Source of the DNA: Tenacibaculum sp. 190524A02b
GTDB taxonomy: Bacteria > Bacteroidota > Bacteroidia > Flavobacteriales > Flavobacteriaceae
NCBI RefSeq assembly: GCF_964036645.1
Contig: NZ_OZ038525.1
Span: forward strand, 2,980,001 to 3,044,000
DNA: 64,000 nucleotides
Reading direction: 5' to 3'
Shown piece after piece: positions 53,535-63,998 of the stretch. The position numbers and the translations under genes are program-made. The notes under the pieces are model-generated. The model made no database searches and was not told the origin of the DNA. It saw only the letters and a program-made list of their open reading frames with translations. The first letter of the stretch is position 1, and the number at the start of each line of letters is the position of its first letter.

Positions 53535-54728
53535 ATGTACGGAAATATCAAAGAACACTTACAAAAAGAAATCCAAAATATTAAGGATGCTGGTTTATAC
53601 AAATCCGAACGTATTATTACTTCCTCTCAAGATGCAGTAATTAAAATATCTACAGGAGAAGAAGTTATTAATTTTTGCGCAAATAACTACTTAGGTTTAT
53701 CAAACAATCCTGAAGTTATTCAAGCAGCAAAAGACGTAATGGATACCCATGGTTTTGGTATGTCTTCTGTACGTTTTATCTGTGGAACACAAGATATACA
53801 TAAGCAATTAGAACAAAAAATTGCTGAATTTTACCAATCAGAAGACACCATATTATACGCAGCAGCATTTGATGCTAATGGTGGAGTTTTTGAACCTTTA
53901 CTAACTAAAGAAGATGCTATTATTTCAGACAGCTTAAATCATGCTTCAATTATAGACGGAGTACGTTTATGTAAAGCTGCTAGATATAGATACAACAATA
54001 ATGATATGGTTTCTCTTGAAGAGCAACTTATAGAAGCTAGTAAACAAAACCATAGATTTAAAATAATTGTTACTGATGGAGTTTTCTCTATGGATGGTAT
54101 TGTGGCTAAACTTGATGAAATTTGCGATTTAGCCGATAAATATGATGCATTAGTAATGGTAGATGAATGTCATGCCGCTGGCTTTATTGGAACCACTGGT
54201 AGAGGAACTTTAGAATTGAAAAATGTATTAAACAGAGTAGACATAGTTACTGGTACTTTAGGAAAAGCTTTAGGAGGTGCTATGGGAGGCTATACAACTG
54301 GTAAAAAAGAAATTATTGAAATTTTACGCCAACGTTCACGTCCATATTTATTTTCAAACTCACTTGCACCAGCAATAGTTGGCGCCTCATTAAAAGTATT
54401 TGACATCCTTTCAAATGATACCAGTTTGCGTGACAAACTAGAACAAAACACTTTATACTTTAGAACCGAAATGGAGAAAGCAGGTTTTGATTTGGTTGGC
54501 GCCGATGCTGCTATTGTACCAGTTATGCTGTATGATGCAAAACTATCTCAGCTAATGGCAGAAAAACTGTTAGATGAAGGTATTTATGTTATTGGCTTCT
54601 TTTATCCGGTAGTTCCAAAAGAACAAGCTAGGATAAGAGTACAGCTTTCAGCAGCACATGAAAAAGAGCACTTAGACAAGGCTATAAACGCATTTAAAAA
54701 GGTTGGAAAAGAACTAAACGTAATCTAA
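53535..54728 (+). CDS. kbl: Glycine C-acetyltransferase (2-amino-3-ketobutyrate CoA ligase)
   Basis: Kbl is a PLP enzyme that converts 2-amino-3-oxobutanoate and CoA to glycine and acetyl-CoA in threonine breakdown. The 397-residue protein shows [48 protein letters not shown] and the PLP lysine region [16 protein letters not shown] near 236-251. It aligns with Kbl more closely than with BioF, to judge by the NNYLGL and [22 protein letters not shown] segments. No tdh gene is next to it in this window. A hairpin terminator follows. Confidence 0.93.
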   Translation: MYGNIKEHLQKEIQNIKDAGLYKSERIITSSQDAVIKISTGEEVINFCANNYLGLSNNPEVIQAAKDVMDTHGFGMSSVRFICGTQDIHKQLEQKIAEFYQSEDTILYAAAFDANGGVFEPLLTKEDAIISDSLNHASIIDGVRLCKAARYRYNNNDMVSLEEQLIEASKQNHRFKIIVTDGVFSMDGIVAKLDEICDLADKYDALVMVDECHAAGFIGTTGRGTLELKNVLNRVDIVTGTLGKALGGAMGGYTTGKKEIIEILRQRSRPYLFSNSLAPAIVGASLKVFDILSNDTSLRDKLEQNTLYFRTEMEKAGFDLVGADAAIVPVMLYDAKLSQLMAEKLLDEGIYVIGFFYPVVPKEQARIRVQLSAAHEKEHLDKAINAFKKVGKELNVI

Positions 54729-54740
54729 AGATATTCATTC

Positions 54741-54767
54741 AAAAACTTGCTTTTCTTGTAAGTTTTT
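54741..54767 (+). terminator. Terminator of kbl
   Basis: AAAAACTTGC (54741-54750) pairs with GTAAGTTTTT (54758-54767) with one G-U wobble around TTTTCTT. The stem's 3' arm ends in Ts. Confidence 0.8.
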
Positions 54768-54778
54768 GTAGATTTGTT

Positions 54779-54809
54779 TTTGTAAATAAGTTTTAACAAC
54801 TTACATTTG
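54779..54809 (+). promoter_or_regulatory. Strong promoter of the OmpA-family gene
   Basis: TTTG (54779-54782), a 19-bp spacer and TACATTTG (54802-54809) match the Bacteroidetes consensus perfectly. The leader would be about 36 nt, in keeping with a very abundant protein. Confidence 0.8.
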
Positions 54810-54848
54810 CGTTATATATAAACGAACTTTTAATTTAAATTTTTAATA

Positions 54849-56210
54849 ATGAAACAATTAAAATTAGCTGTGATGGCTTTATTTACGTTCGCTTCAGTAG
54901 CAACGGTAAGCGCACAGGATTCAGACAATCCATGGGTAGTTGGATTCGGAGTTAACGCGGTTGACTTTAGAATACCAGAAAAATTTGGAGACTACGCTAA
55001 GGATTACATCGGTACTAGTGACTGGAACATCCTACCTTCAGTATCTAGAATTACTGTTGACAGATACTTAAACGATGGATTTTCTTTACAATTAGCAGGT
55101 TCTTTAAACAAAATCGAGACATTCAGAACTGAAGACGATATGGATGAGCTTTACTGGGCTATCGATGCAAACGTAAAGTATGACCTAAACAGTTTATTCG
55201 GTAACACTGGTTGGTTCGATCCTTATGTATACTTAGGGGGTGGTTACGCTAACTTAGGTGAAAATGGAGAAGGAACTTTAAACGCAGGTGTAGGTTTCAA
55301 CACTTGGTTCAACGATAACTTAGGTTTAAACTTCCAAACTGGTGGAAAGAAAGAATTTGCTGATAAAGTTCAAGATCACTTCCAACACTCTATTGGTTTA
55401 GTATTTAAATTCGGAGGAAAAGATACTGACGGAGATGGTGTTTATGACAAAGATGATGCTTGTCCAGAAGTTCCTGGTTTAAAGGAATTCAACGGATGTC
55501 CTGATGCTGATGGTGACGGTATTAAAGATTCTGATGACGCTTGTCCAGAAGTTGCTGGTTTAGCCGCATTAAACGGTTGTCCTGATGCTGATGGTGACGG
55601 TATCGCTGATAAAGATGATGCTTGTCCAAATAAAGCTGGAACTAAAGCAATGAACGGATGTCCTGATGCTGATGGTGACGGTGTTGCTGACAACAAGGAT
55701 AACTGTCCACAAAAAGCAGGTCCTGCTGCAAACAACGGATGCCCTTGGCCTGATACTGACGGTGACGGTGTATTAGACAAAGATGACAAGTGTCCTAAAG
55801 TAAAAGGTTTAGCTTCTAACAATGGATGTCCAAAAGTTGAAGTTATCACTAAGGAAGCTGAAAAGAAATTAAACGATTTCGCTAGAGCTATCTACTTTAA
55901 CTCTGGTAGAACTTCTTTCAGACCTGGTGTAACTGGTAAATTAGACTTAATCGCTGCGATCATGAAGGAATACCCTAAAGCTAACTTTAGTATTCAAGGT
56001 CACACTGATAGTCAAGGTAAAGCTTCTTCTAACTTAAGATTATCTGAAAGAAGAGCGAAAGCTGTTTTAGATTACTTAGTAGGTAAAGCTGGAGTTCCAG
56101 GAAGTAGATTAACTTCTGCTGGATTCGGTGAAGATTACCCAATTGCTGATAACAAAACTAGAGCTGGTAGAGCTCAAAACAGACGTGTTGAGATCAAATT
56201 AGTAAAATAA
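54849..56210 (+). CDS. OmpA-family outer-membrane protein with calcium-binding repeats
   Basis: The 453-residue protein has a signal peptide (1-22, VSAQ), a beta-barrel-like N-terminal part (about 23-185) and five thrombospondin type-3-like repeats (about 190-330, each DGDG..D..D.CP...G.....GCP). The OmpA peptidoglycan-binding domain (about 340-453) has [22 protein letters not shown] and [11 protein letters not shown]. It ties the outer membrane to the cell wall and the repeats likely bind calcium. Codon use is more even and GC-richer than the neighbours, as expected for a highly expressed gene. A consensus promoter and strong terminator bracket it. Confidence 0.95.
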   Translation: MKQLKLAVMALFTFASVATVSAQDSDNPWVVGFGVNAVDFRIPEKFGDYAKDYIGTSDWNILPSVSRITVDRYLNDGFSLQLAGSLNKIETFRTEDDMDELYWAIDANVKYDLNSLFGNTGWFDPYVYLGGGYANLGENGEGTLNAGVGFNTWFNDNLGLNFQTGGKKEFADKVQDHFQHSIGLVFKFGGKDTDGDGVYDKDDACPEVPGLKEFNGCPDADGDGIKDSDDACPEVAGLAALNGCPDADGDGIADKDDACPNKAGTKAMNGCPDADGDGVADNKDNCPQKAGPAANNGCPWPDTDGDGVLDKDDKCPKVKGLASNNGCPKVEVITKEAEKKLNDFARAIYFNSGRTSFRPGVTGKLDLIAAIMKEYPKANFSIQGHTDSQGKASSNLRLSERRAKAVLDYLVGKAGVPGSRLTSAGFGEDYPIADNKTRAGRAQNRRVEIKLVK

Positions 56211-56232
56211 TTAAATCAACATAAATAACATT

Positions 56233-56262
56233 AAAGCCTCACTTAAAGTGAGGCTTTTTTTA
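56233..56262 (+). terminator. Terminator of the OmpA-family gene
   Basis: AAAGCCTCACTT pairs with AAGTGAGGCTTT in 56233-56257 almost without a loop, followed by more Ts. Confidence 0.9.
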
Positions 56263-56286
56263 TATATAAAAAACATCCTCAAAGAC

Positions 56287-56317
56287 TTTCAAGTTTGCTA
56301 TTAAAAATTTACCTTTG
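56287..56317 (+). promoter_or_regulatory. Promoter of atpD-atpC
   Basis: TTTC (56287-56290), a 19-bp spacer and TACCTTTG (56310-56317) fit the consensus with one -33 mismatch. The leader would be about 58 nt. Confidence 0.65.
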
Positions 56318-56367
56318 CACCTTGAAAAATTGAGTTAATACTCACTTAACAAAATAAATAACTTTAA

Positions 56368-57891
<1,524 letters not shown>

Positions 57892-57951
57892 AACTGTTTT
57901 TAAGTTTTAAGTTTCAAAAACTAAAACTAAAAACTAAAAACTATTAAAATT

Positions 57952-58245
57952 ATGTTTTTAGAAATTGTAACACCTGAAGCTATTTTATTTTCATCAGAAG
58001 TAGATTCAGTAACTGTACCAGGTATTGACGGTGAGTTTCAAATGTTAAATAATCACGCTCCTATTGTATCTATTTTAAACAAAGGAAGTGTTAAAATTCA
58101 TGTTCATAGTCAAGAAAACTTAGCTTTTGATGACTTACATGCTAACTTGGTTAAGCTACCTACAGATGACAAGGTAATTACCTTAGATATCAAATCAGGT
58201 ACTATAGAAATGAAAGACAATAAAGTTATTATTCTAGCTGATTAA
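57952..58245 (+). CDS. atpC: F1Fo ATP synthase subunit epsilon
   Basis: The 97-residue protein starts MFLEIVTPEAILFSSEVDSVTVPGIDGEFQMLNNHAPIVSIL, the beta-sandwich of the epsilon subunit, which links the rotor to the F1 head and can inhibit ATP hydrolysis. It is short: it lacks the long C-terminal helical hairpin of E. coli epsilon (139 residues), as is common in Bacteroidetes. It follows atpD by 60 bp and precedes a strong terminator. Confidence 0.96.
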   Translation: MFLEIVTPEAILFSSEVDSVTVPGIDGEFQMLNNHAPIVSILNKGSVKIHVHSQENLAFDDLHANLVKLPTDDKVITLDIKSGTIEMKDNKVIILAD

Positions 58246-58261
58246 TCACTTTCAAATAAAT

Positions 58262-58296
58262 AAAAAGCCAAACCTTAACACAGTTTGGCTTTTTTT
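58262..58296 (+). terminator. Terminator of atpDC
   Basis: AGCCAAAC (58266-58273) and GTTTGGCT (58283-58290) are perfect complements with a 9-nt loop, flanked by As and six Ts. Confidence 0.93.
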
Positions 58297-58321
58297 ATAT
58301 ATAAATACTATTCAAATTAAT

Positions 58322-58329
58322 TACCTTTG
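58322..58329 (+). promoter_or_regulatory. -7 element of tatA
   Basis: TACCTTTG is a full TAnnTTTG match ending 6 nt before the ATG at 58336, so the mRNA should be leaderless or nearly so. The -33 region is T-rich and overlaps the terminator tail. Confidence 0.6.
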
Positions 58330-58335
58330 TATTAT

Positions 58336-58620
58336 ATGAGTACTTTATTTTTTTTATTTATTGGAGGTCCTGAAATTATAGTTATACTATTAATTGTTGT
58401 TATGTTTTTTGGTGCAGATAAACTACCTGAAATAGCAAGAGGTTTAGGAAAAGGTATGCGACAAATAAAGGACGCAACCAATGATATTAAAAAAGAAATA
58501 AATGATAGCGCCCAAAATCATGGTATAGACACAGATATTGTTAAAGATATAAACAATGAAGTGAATCAAGTTAAAGATAATATAGATGATTTAACAGGCC
58601 CTATTAAGCGTAATATGTAA
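58336..58620 (+). CDS. tatA: Twin-arginine translocase TatA/E-type subunit
   Basis: The start is set at the ATG at 58336 (MSTLFFLFIGGPEIIVILLIV). A TTG nine bases upstream lies inside the -7 box. The 94-residue protein has one N-terminal membrane helix (about 9-27), the FGADKLPEIARGLGKGMRQIKDATNDIKKEI amphipathic stretch (about 31-60) and a hydrophilic tail. TatA rings form the pore for export of folded, cofactor-bearing proteins. No tatC is adjacent. In Bacteroidetes this gene often stands alone. Confidence 0.93.
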   Translation: MSTLFFLFIGGPEIIVILLIVVMFFGADKLPEIARGLGKGMRQIKDATNDIKKEINDSAQNHGIDTDIVKDINNEVNQVKDNIDDLTGPIKRNM

Positions 58621-58645
58621 ATTAAAGAACTATTAAACACTTATT

Positions 58646-59287
58646 TTATTTAACCCTACTTATAGTTAATCCATCTCTAATAGGCAACAATACAGTTTCT
58701 AAACGCTTATCTTCTTTTAATAATTTATTATAAGCTAATAATGTTTTTGTATCTATATCTTTATGATTTAGAACCTCAGTAACTTTACCGCTCCACAAGA
58801 CATTATCAGACAAAATAACCCCGCCTGAATTCATTTTATTAATAATCAATTCAAAATAATTAATATAATTAGACTTATCAGCATCAATAAAAACTAAATC
58901 AAACTTTTCATCAATTGTGGGTATAATATCTAAAGCATTTCCTACAAACTGCTTTATTTGATTTTTATATGGAGACTTTTGAAAGTACTTATGTTGTAGC
59001 TCTTCTAGCTCTTCATTTTTATCAATAGTATAAAGCACTCCATCTTCTTTCATTCCTTCAGCTAAGCATAAAGCAGAATACCCTGTATAAGTACCTATTT
59101 CAAGAATTTTAAAGGGTCTAATCAAAGTAGAAATCATTGCTAAAACTCTCCCTTGATACCCTCCACTTAACATTCTTGGATTCAGTACTTTTTGCCAAGT
59201 TTCTTTACTTAACTCTTGTAATAATTTTGGTTCATCTTCAGAATGATCAATTGCATATTTATCTATTAATTCTGGTAAAAAGTTCAT
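58646..59287 (-). CDS. Class I SAM-dependent O-methyltransferase
   Basis: The 213-residue protein has the SAM-binding motif LEIGTYTGYSALCLAEGM near 61-78, the second motif LYTIDKNEELEELQ near 85-98 and the metal and substrate segment LVFIDADKSNYINYFELI near 131-148. This matches the catechol or caffeoyl-CoA O-methyltransferase type (PF01596). The natural substrate is unknown. It is convergent with tatA and separated from the anti-sigma gene by 112 bp. Confidence 0.93.
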   Translation of the reverse strand: MNFLPELIDKYAIDHSEDEPKLLQELSKETWQKVLNPRMLSGGYQGRVLAMISTLIRPFKILEIGTYTGYSALCLAEGMKEDGVLYTIDKNEELEELQHKYFQKSPYKNQIKQFVGNALDIIPTIDEKFDLVFIDADKSNYINYFELIINKMNSGGVILSDNVLWSGKVTEVLNHKDIDTKTLLAYNKLLKEDKRLETVLLPIRDGLTISRVK

Positions 59288-59365
59288 TTTTAAATGTTTT
59301 ATACAAAAATAAAAAAACGGAATCTATCTTTACGATAAACCCCGTTTCAATCTAACAAAAAATCA

Positions 59366-59391
59366 AAAATCGGTTTTTTATAAAAAAAACC
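59366..59391 (-). terminator. Terminator of the sigma/anti-sigma operon
   Basis: On the minus strand GGTTTTTT and AAAAAACC (59391-59384 and 59379-59372) pair around a 4-nt loop, followed by GATTTTTGATTTTTT. The stem is AT-rich, so strength is uncertain. Confidence 0.55.
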
Positions 59392-59399
59392 TAAAAAAA

Positions 59400-59660
59400 T
59401 TAACTTATTTCCTTTATCTTTTGTTTTAATGCTATTTTATCAGCATCAGATAAAGTAAATTTTTTAGCTCTACATTCATTAGCTTTCCCTTTATAAACAT
59501 TAGTTAAAAGGTTATTTTGCTTAGAATAAAGTCTACATATTTTACATGTTAAAATATGTAAATTCAGTTTTATTTTTTCTAATAAAGAAGCTTCTCCATA
59601 CTGTGCTTTATCACAAATGGTTGTTGCCTCATCACAAGTTATTTTAAACTTTTTAAACAT
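59400..59660 (-). CDS. Small zinc-finger protein, likely anti-sigma factor
   Basis: The 86-residue protein has CDEATTICDKAQYGE (9-23) and a zinc-type HxxxCxxC cluster (HILTCKICRLYSKQ near 51-64), the fingerprint of ZAS anti-sigma factors. It has no membrane helix, unlike most ECF anti-sigma factors, so it would be cytosolic. It lies 3 bp after an ECF sigma factor gene on the same strand, which strongly suggests it holds that sigma factor inactive. Confidence 0.8.
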   Translation of the reverse strand: MFKKFKITCDEATTICDKAQYGEASLLEKIKLNLHILTCKICRLYSKQNNLLTNVYKGKANECRAKKFTLSDADKIALKQKIKEIS

Positions 59661-59663
59661 AAT

Positions 59664-60236
59664 TTACTTATTAAACCAGTTCTTTTCCATACAGTTTCTC
59701 AATTGAGTTCTCGCTCTATGAATAATTACCCATAAGTTTGACGGTGTAATATCTAACTCCTTACAAATTTCCTCTGTTTCAAACTCCTGAATCGTTTTCA
59801 TTCTAAAAACCATGGCATATTTTTCAGGTAGTTTATCAATACACTGATCTATTTGGCTCTTTAACTCATTATTTTCTATAGAGTGCTCCGCTTCATTTTT
59901 CCATGATTGCGGAACTCTTTCTTCAATCCAATTCCCTTCATTATCTCCACTATCATAAAAGCTCATTCTAACCTCAGCTTGACCTTTTTTTGAATTGATT
60001 TTTCTATAATAATCAATTACTTTTCTTTTTAAAATTGAAACAAGCCAAGTTCTTTCAGTAGATTTCCCTTCAAAATTTTTGGCAGATTTCAATCCAGCAA
60101 AGAAAGTTTCTTGTACTAAATCTTTAGCTATAGCTTCATTATTTACACGAGCTACTGCATAGTTATACAAATAATCAGCATAATCATCAACCCATTTATC
60201 GGGGGATAAAGTATTTGTGTTCGTATTCGGGTTCAT
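59664..60236 (-). CDS. ECF-type RNA polymerase sigma factor
   Basis: The start is set at the ATG at 60236; a GTG one codon earlier is less likely. The 190-residue protein has sigma region 2 (about 18-90: DYLYNYAVARVNNEAIAKDLVQETFFAGLKSAKNFEGKSTERTWLVSILKRKVIDYYR) and region 4 (about 125-180: IDQCIDKLPEKYAMVFRMKTIQEFETEEICKELDITPSNLWVIIHRAR). It redirects RNA polymerase on an unknown cue, probably held by the small zinc protein 3 bp downstream. A full -7 match abuts its start, so the transcript looks leaderless. Confidence 0.94.
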   Translation of the reverse strand: MNPNTNTNTLSPDKWVDDYADYLYNYAVARVNNEAIAKDLVQETFFAGLKSAKNFEGKSTERTWLVSILKRKVIDYYRKINSKKGQAEVRMSFYDSGDNEGNWIEERVPQSWKNEAEHSIENNELKSQIDQCIDKLPEKYAMVFRMKTIQEFETEEICKELDITPSNLWVIIHRARTQLRNCMEKNWFNK

Positions 60237-60241
60237 CACGC

Positions 60242-60249
60242 CAAATATA
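60242..60249 (-). promoter_or_regulatory. -7 element of the ECF sigma factor gene
   Basis: TATATTTG on the minus strand ends 5 nt before the ATG at 60236. It is the primary-sigma type, so basal expression does not need the ECF factor itself. Confidence 0.6.
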
Positions 60250-60323
60250 CATTAATTTTTAATTAAAGGAATGCAACCTGTAAGCTTTTCAAATATTATT
60301 TCTCTATAAATCATAGCTTTTAG

Positions 60324-60809
60324 TTATTCTATTTTTCCTCTTTTAGATACTTGACAATTATTGCGTCTTCTCATATCAACTAAATATATAATTTCCCATT
60401 GTCCATTATTATTATATAGTTGAAATGAGTTTGCTCCACAGTGACTAAAATTACCATTATAATAAAACTCATATGGTGTCCAAACAGAAGCTAAATTCCC
60501 ATCAATTTTTATTGTATATGACAGTAGTTTTTCAAAGTAAGTATCAGTTACTTTTTTACTAGCAATAGTATTTAACAACTTACTCCTCGTTTCAGTTTTA
60601 AGAATCTTCTTCCCTTTTTTATTAGTAAAAGTAGTTTGTATTTTAATAGTATTATGTAAGGTACTACTTACTAATGTACTATCTCCTTTATGCAACCCTT
60701 CAAAAAAAGTTGAAATCGTATTTTTAATAGCCTTTTCTTCTGAAGATGATTGAGCGTGCATCACTAAAGAAATTATAAAAACTAACAAAGTGGTAATTAC
60801 TTTTTGCAT
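60324..60809 (-). CDS. Exported NTF2-like protein
   Basis: The 161-residue protein has a signal peptide (1-19, ending MHAQ). The mature part reads as a SnoaL/DUF4440-type cone fold: EEKAIKNTISTFFEGLHKGDSTLVSSTLHNTIKI near 24-57 and NLASVWTPYEFYYNGNFSHCGANSFQLYNNNGQWEIIYLVDMRR near 108-151. Such folds bind small ligands; activity is unknown. It is upstream of the sigma gene on the same strand, but a promoter lies between, so it may be separate. Confidence 0.78.
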   Translation of the reverse strand: MQKVITTLLVFIISLVMHAQSSSEEKAIKNTISTFFEGLHKGDSTLVSSTLHNTIKIQTTFTNKKGKKILKTETRSKLLNTIASKKVTDTYFEKLLSYTIKIDGNLASVWTPYEFYYNGNFSHCGANSFQLYNNNGQWEIIYLVDMRRRNNCQVSKRGKIE

Positions 60810-60934
60810 ACTAAATTATCTTTGAAGGTCTAAAACTATTAAAAAATAATGGCAATAAAATATAATTAACATAAGATTAACTCGATAAATATCTTTTGAA
60901 AATTCCTATTTTTACCACAATTAAAAACTACACA

Positions 60935-61753
60935 ATGTCAACAGCAAAAAAACAATACAAAAGAGTTACCGTTAAATCACTAGTAGAAATGAAAGCCAAT
61001 GGTGAAAAAATCTCTATGTTAACTGCCTATGATTATACTATGGCAAAAATTGTTGATGGTGCGGGAATAGATGTTATTTTGGTTGGTGATTCTGCTTCAA
61101 ATGTTATGGCTGGACATGAAACTACCTTACCTATTACTTTAGATCAGATGATTTATCATGCTAGCTCAGTTATACGTGCTATTGATAGATGTTTAGTTGT
61201 TGTTGATTTACCTTTTGGAACTTATCAAGGAAACTCAAAAAATGCTTTAGAGTCTGCGATTAGAATTATGAAAGAATCAGGAGGTCATGCGGTAAAGCTT
61301 GAGGGAGGAAGTGAAATAGCCGAATCTATTTCTAGAATTTTAACCGCTGGAATTCCTGTTATGGGACATCTAGGATTAACACCTCAGTCAATTTATAAAT
61401 TTGGAACCTATACTGTTAGAGCCAAAGAAGAAGAAGAAGCTAAAAAATTAAAAGAAGATGCTAAACTCTTAGAGCAATTAGGTTGTTTTGCACTAGTCTT
61501 AGAAAAAGTTCCTGCTAAATTGGCACAAGAAGTTGCTGAAGAATTGAGCATTCCTGTTATAGGTATTGGTGCTGGTAGTGGTGTTGACGGACAAGTTTTA
61601 GTGACTCATGATATGATTGGTATGACGCATGAATTTAGCCCTCGCTTTTTAAGAAGATACTTAGATTTATATTCAGAAATGACTAAAGCTTTTCAAAGCT
61701 ATATCTCTGATGTAAAATCTCAGGATTTCCCTAATGAAAAAGAGCAGTATTAA
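60935..61753 (+). CDS. panB: 3-methyl-2-oxobutanoate hydroxymethyltransferase
   Basis: The start is set at the ATG at 60935 ([16 protein letters not shown]), giving 272 residues; a longer frame opens with TTG in promoter-like sequence. PanB adds a hydroxymethyl group from methylene-THF to ketoisovalerate, the first step of pantothenate and CoA synthesis. Motifs are [54 protein letters not shown] and [12 protein letters not shown], with magnesium-binding Asp residues in GDS and VDLPF. It shares strand with a dehydrogenase 20 bp downstream. Confidence 0.96.
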   Translation: MSTAKKQYKRVTVKSLVEMKANGEKISMLTAYDYTMAKIVDGAGIDVILVGDSASNVMAGHETTLPITLDQMIYHASSVIRAIDRCLVVVDLPFGTYQGNSKNALESAIRIMKESGGHAVKLEGGSEIAESISRILTAGIPVMGHLGLTPQSIYKFGTYTVRAKEEEEAKKLKEDAKLLEQLGCFALVLEKVPAKLAQEVAEELSIPVIGIGAGSGVDGQVLVTHDMIGMTHEFSPRFLRRYLDLYSEMTKAFQSYISDVKSQDFPNEKEQY

Positions 61754-61773
61754 GTCTACATAATTACAATATC

Positions 61774-62709
61774 ATGAAAGTTCTTCATATAGACAGTAAC
61801 CATTCGTTACTAATTACTCAATTAAAAGCTTTAGGTTTTCAAAACGACGAAGATTATGTATCTACCAAAGAAGAGATAGAAAATAAAATACAAAATTACG
61901 ATGGTATTATTATTCGAAGTCGATTTACCATTGATAAAAACTTCTTGGACAAAGCTATTCATTTAAAGTTTATTGGTCGTGTTGGTGCTGGATTAGAGAA
62001 TATTGATTGTGACTATGCCACTTCTAAAGGCATTCATTTAATTTCTGCCCCTGAAGGAAATAGAAACGCTGTAGGAGAGCATACATTAGGAATGCTTTTA
62101 TCTTTATTCAATAAGCTAAACAAAGCAGATGAAGAAGTAAGAAGTGGTAAATGGCTTAGAGAAGAGAATAGAGGTATTGAATTAGATGGAAAAACTGTTG
62201 GTATTATTGGTTATGGTAACATGGGAAAAGCTTTTGCCAAAAAATTAAAAGGATTTGATGTAGACGTATTATGTTATGATATTAAAGAAGCTGTAGAAGA
62301 TGAAAATTGCACACAAGTTAGTTTAGCAGAACTACAGGAAAAAGCTGATGTATTAAGTTTGCATACTCCACAAACTCCATTAACGATAGATATGGTTAAT
62401 GATGAATTTATAAATAGTTTTAAAAAACCATTTTGGTTACTAAATACTGCTAGAGGAAAATCTGTTGTTACCAAGGATTTAGTTGACGCTTTAAAGTCTG
62501 GAAAAATATTAGGAGCTGGATTAGATGTATTAGAATATGAAAAAAAATCATTTGAGAACTTATTTAATAGTGATAACCTTCCTAGTGCATTTCAATACTT
62601 AATAACAGTAAACAATGTAATTTTATCTCCACATGTGGCTGGCTGGACTATAGAAAGTAAAGAAAAACTAGCCCAAACTATTGTTAATAAAATCAAAGAA
62701 ATTTTTTAG
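61774..62709 (+). CDS. D-isomer-specific 2-hydroxyacid dehydrogenase
   Basis: The 311-residue protein has the substrate-side GRVGAGLENIDCDYATSKGI (68-87), the NAD-binding VGIIGYGNMGKAFAKKL (about 141-157), LLNTARGKSVV and SPHVAGWT with the catalytic His near 295. It resembles SerA-type phosphoglycerate dehydrogenases but lacks the ACT domain. With PanB in the same run it might reduce a ketoacid near pantoate synthesis, but the substrate is not shown by sequence. Intergenic gap to panB is 20 bp. Confidence 0.9.
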   Translation: MKVLHIDSNHSLLITQLKALGFQNDEDYVSTKEEIENKIQNYDGIIIRSRFTIDKNFLDKAIHLKFIGRVGAGLENIDCDYATSKGIHLISAPEGNRNAVGEHTLGMLLSLFNKLNKADEEVRSGKWLREENRGIELDGKTVGIIGYGNMGKAFAKKLKGFDVDVLCYDIKEAVEDENCTQVSLAELQEKADVLSLHTPQTPLTIDMVNDEFINSFKKPFWLLNTARGKSVVTKDLVDALKSGKILGAGLDVLEYEKKSFENLFNSDNLPSAFQYLITVNNVILSPHVAGWTIESKEKLAQTIVNKIKEIF

Positions 62710-62740
62710 TAACTTGTAGCTTCTAAATTCATCATTAATA

Positions 62741-63205
62741 ATGAAGTACGAGGCTGCATCTCCAGAGGATTATATTACTAAAGTACCTGAGGATAGACAA
62801 GAAGCTTTAAAGAAGTTACAAGCTACTATTAAAAACCATCTTCCAAAAGGATTTCAAGAAGGAATCCAATATGGTATGATTGGCTACTTTGTACCCTTAT
62901 CTATTTACCCTGAAGGTTATCATTGTACGCCTAATGAACCATTACCTTTTATGAGTTTTGCCTCACAAAAAAATTCTATCAATTTATATCATAGCGGTAT
63001 ATATGCTATTCCAGAACTTCATCAATGGTTTGTTAGTGAATATCCTAAATACTGTAAACGAAAACTAGACATGGGTAAAAGCTGTATTCGTTTTAAAAAA
63101 ATAGAAGAAATTCCTTATGCACTAATCGCTGAATTATGTGGTAAAGTTTCAGTTGAGCAATGGATCGCTATTTATGAAAAAAATGTAAAAAACAGAAAAA
63201 AATGA
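62741..63205 (+). CDS. DUF1801 family protein
   Basis: The 154-residue protein carries the DUF1801 pattern near the N-terminus: PEDRQEALKKLQATIKNHLPKGFQEGIQYGMIGYFVPLSIYP (about 16-57), PFMSFASQKNSINLYHSGIY near 70-89 and GKSCIRFKKIEEIP near 115-128. The fold is YdhG/YjhX-like; its activity is unknown. It overlaps the next gene by 4 bp (ATGA), showing translational coupling to a VOC protein. Confidence 0.87.
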   Translation: MKYEAASPEDYITKVPEDRQEALKKLQATIKNHLPKGFQEGIQYGMIGYFVPLSIYPEGYHCTPNEPLPFMSFASQKNSINLYHSGIYAIPELHQWFVSEYPKYCKRKLDMGKSCIRFKKIEEIPYALIAELCGKVSVEQWIAIYEKNVKNRKK

Positions 63206-63591
63206 AAAAAGGAAAAGTAACTGGTATAGGAGGTGTATTTTTTAAGACGGAAGACACGCAAAAAACTAAAGATTGGTACAAACAACATTTAGGGTTTAAT
63301 ACAGATGATTGGGGCTGTACCTTTTGGTGGAAAGATAACGACGGAAATAAGGCTTCAACACAATGGAGTCCTTTTGATAAGGATACAAAATACTTTTCTC
63401 CTTCTAAAAAAGATTTTATGGTTAACTACCGAGTTGAAAACTTGGTTGAACTATTAGAAGAACTAAAACAGAAAGGAATTACAGTTATAGATAAAATTGA
63501 AGAATATGAATATGGGAAATTTGGTTGGATTATTGATTTAGACGGAAATAAAATTGAATTGTGGGAACCTAAAGATGAGGCTTTTTTATAA
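63202..63591 (+). CDS. VOC family protein (glyoxalase-like)
   Basis: The 129-residue protein shows a single VOC repeat pair: GVFFKTEDTQKTKDWYKQHLGFNTDDWGCTFWW (about 10-42) and KFGWIIDLDGNKIELWEP (about 106-123). The Glu in IELWEP is a usual metal ligand; there is no clear His at the N-terminal strand, so metal-dependent glyoxalase activity is uncertain. It is coupled by a 4-bp overlap to the DUF1801 gene. Confidence 0.9.
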   Translation: MKKGKVTGIGGVFFKTEDTQKTKDWYKQHLGFNTDDWGCTFWWKDNDGNKASTQWSPFDKDTKYFSPSKKDFMVNYRVENLVELLEELKQKGITVIDKIEEYEYGKFGWIIDLDGNKIELWEPKDEAFL

Positions 63592-63698
63592 AAAGTGAAC
63601 TACCAAAAGTAAGTTCAAAAATATCTAAAGAAAGCTATAATATTAAGGCAAAGCTCAGGCATCATTCTCTTTGATGATACCAATAAATAAGTAAAGAA

Positions 63699-63998
63699 AT
63701 GCATATTGTTGACGAAAACGGAAAACCAATTCCGCATCATTCACAAGAAAGTAAACGAATATTAGCTGGGGTTTTAGCTATAATTCTTGGTGGGTTTGGA
63801 GTCCATAAATTTGTACTTAACTATACTAAAGAAGGAATAACAACTTTGGCTTTAACCGTTGTTTTAAGTATTTTAAGTTGTGGGATTCTTTCTGGAATCA
63901 TGTGGCTAATCACTTTTGTTGAAGGAATCATTTATCTTACTAAAACTGACGAAGAGTTTATTAATATATATCAAATCAATAAAAAACCTTGGTTTTAA
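63699..63998 (+). CDS. TM2 domain protein
   Basis: The 99-residue protein has a short polar N-terminus and the TM2 pattern: KRILAGVLAIILGGFGVHKFVLNYTKEGITTLALTVVLSILSCGILSGIMWLITFVEGIIYL (about 23-84), with two membrane helices joined by a polar turn. TM2 proteins have no settled function in bacteria. The stop codon is the last coding base triplet before the window ends. A 107-bp gap, with no clear promoter seen, separates it from the VOC gene. Confidence 0.88.
   Translation: MHIVDENGKPIPHHSQESKRILAGVLAIILGGFGVHKFVLNYTKEGITTLALTVVLSILSCGILSGIMWLITFVEGIIYLTKTDEEFINIYQINKKPWF

Noticed and set aside
55442..55849. Open frame antisense to the OmpA calcium repeats
   Set aside because: It arises from the repetitive DGDG codons read backwards; the + strand gene is clear.
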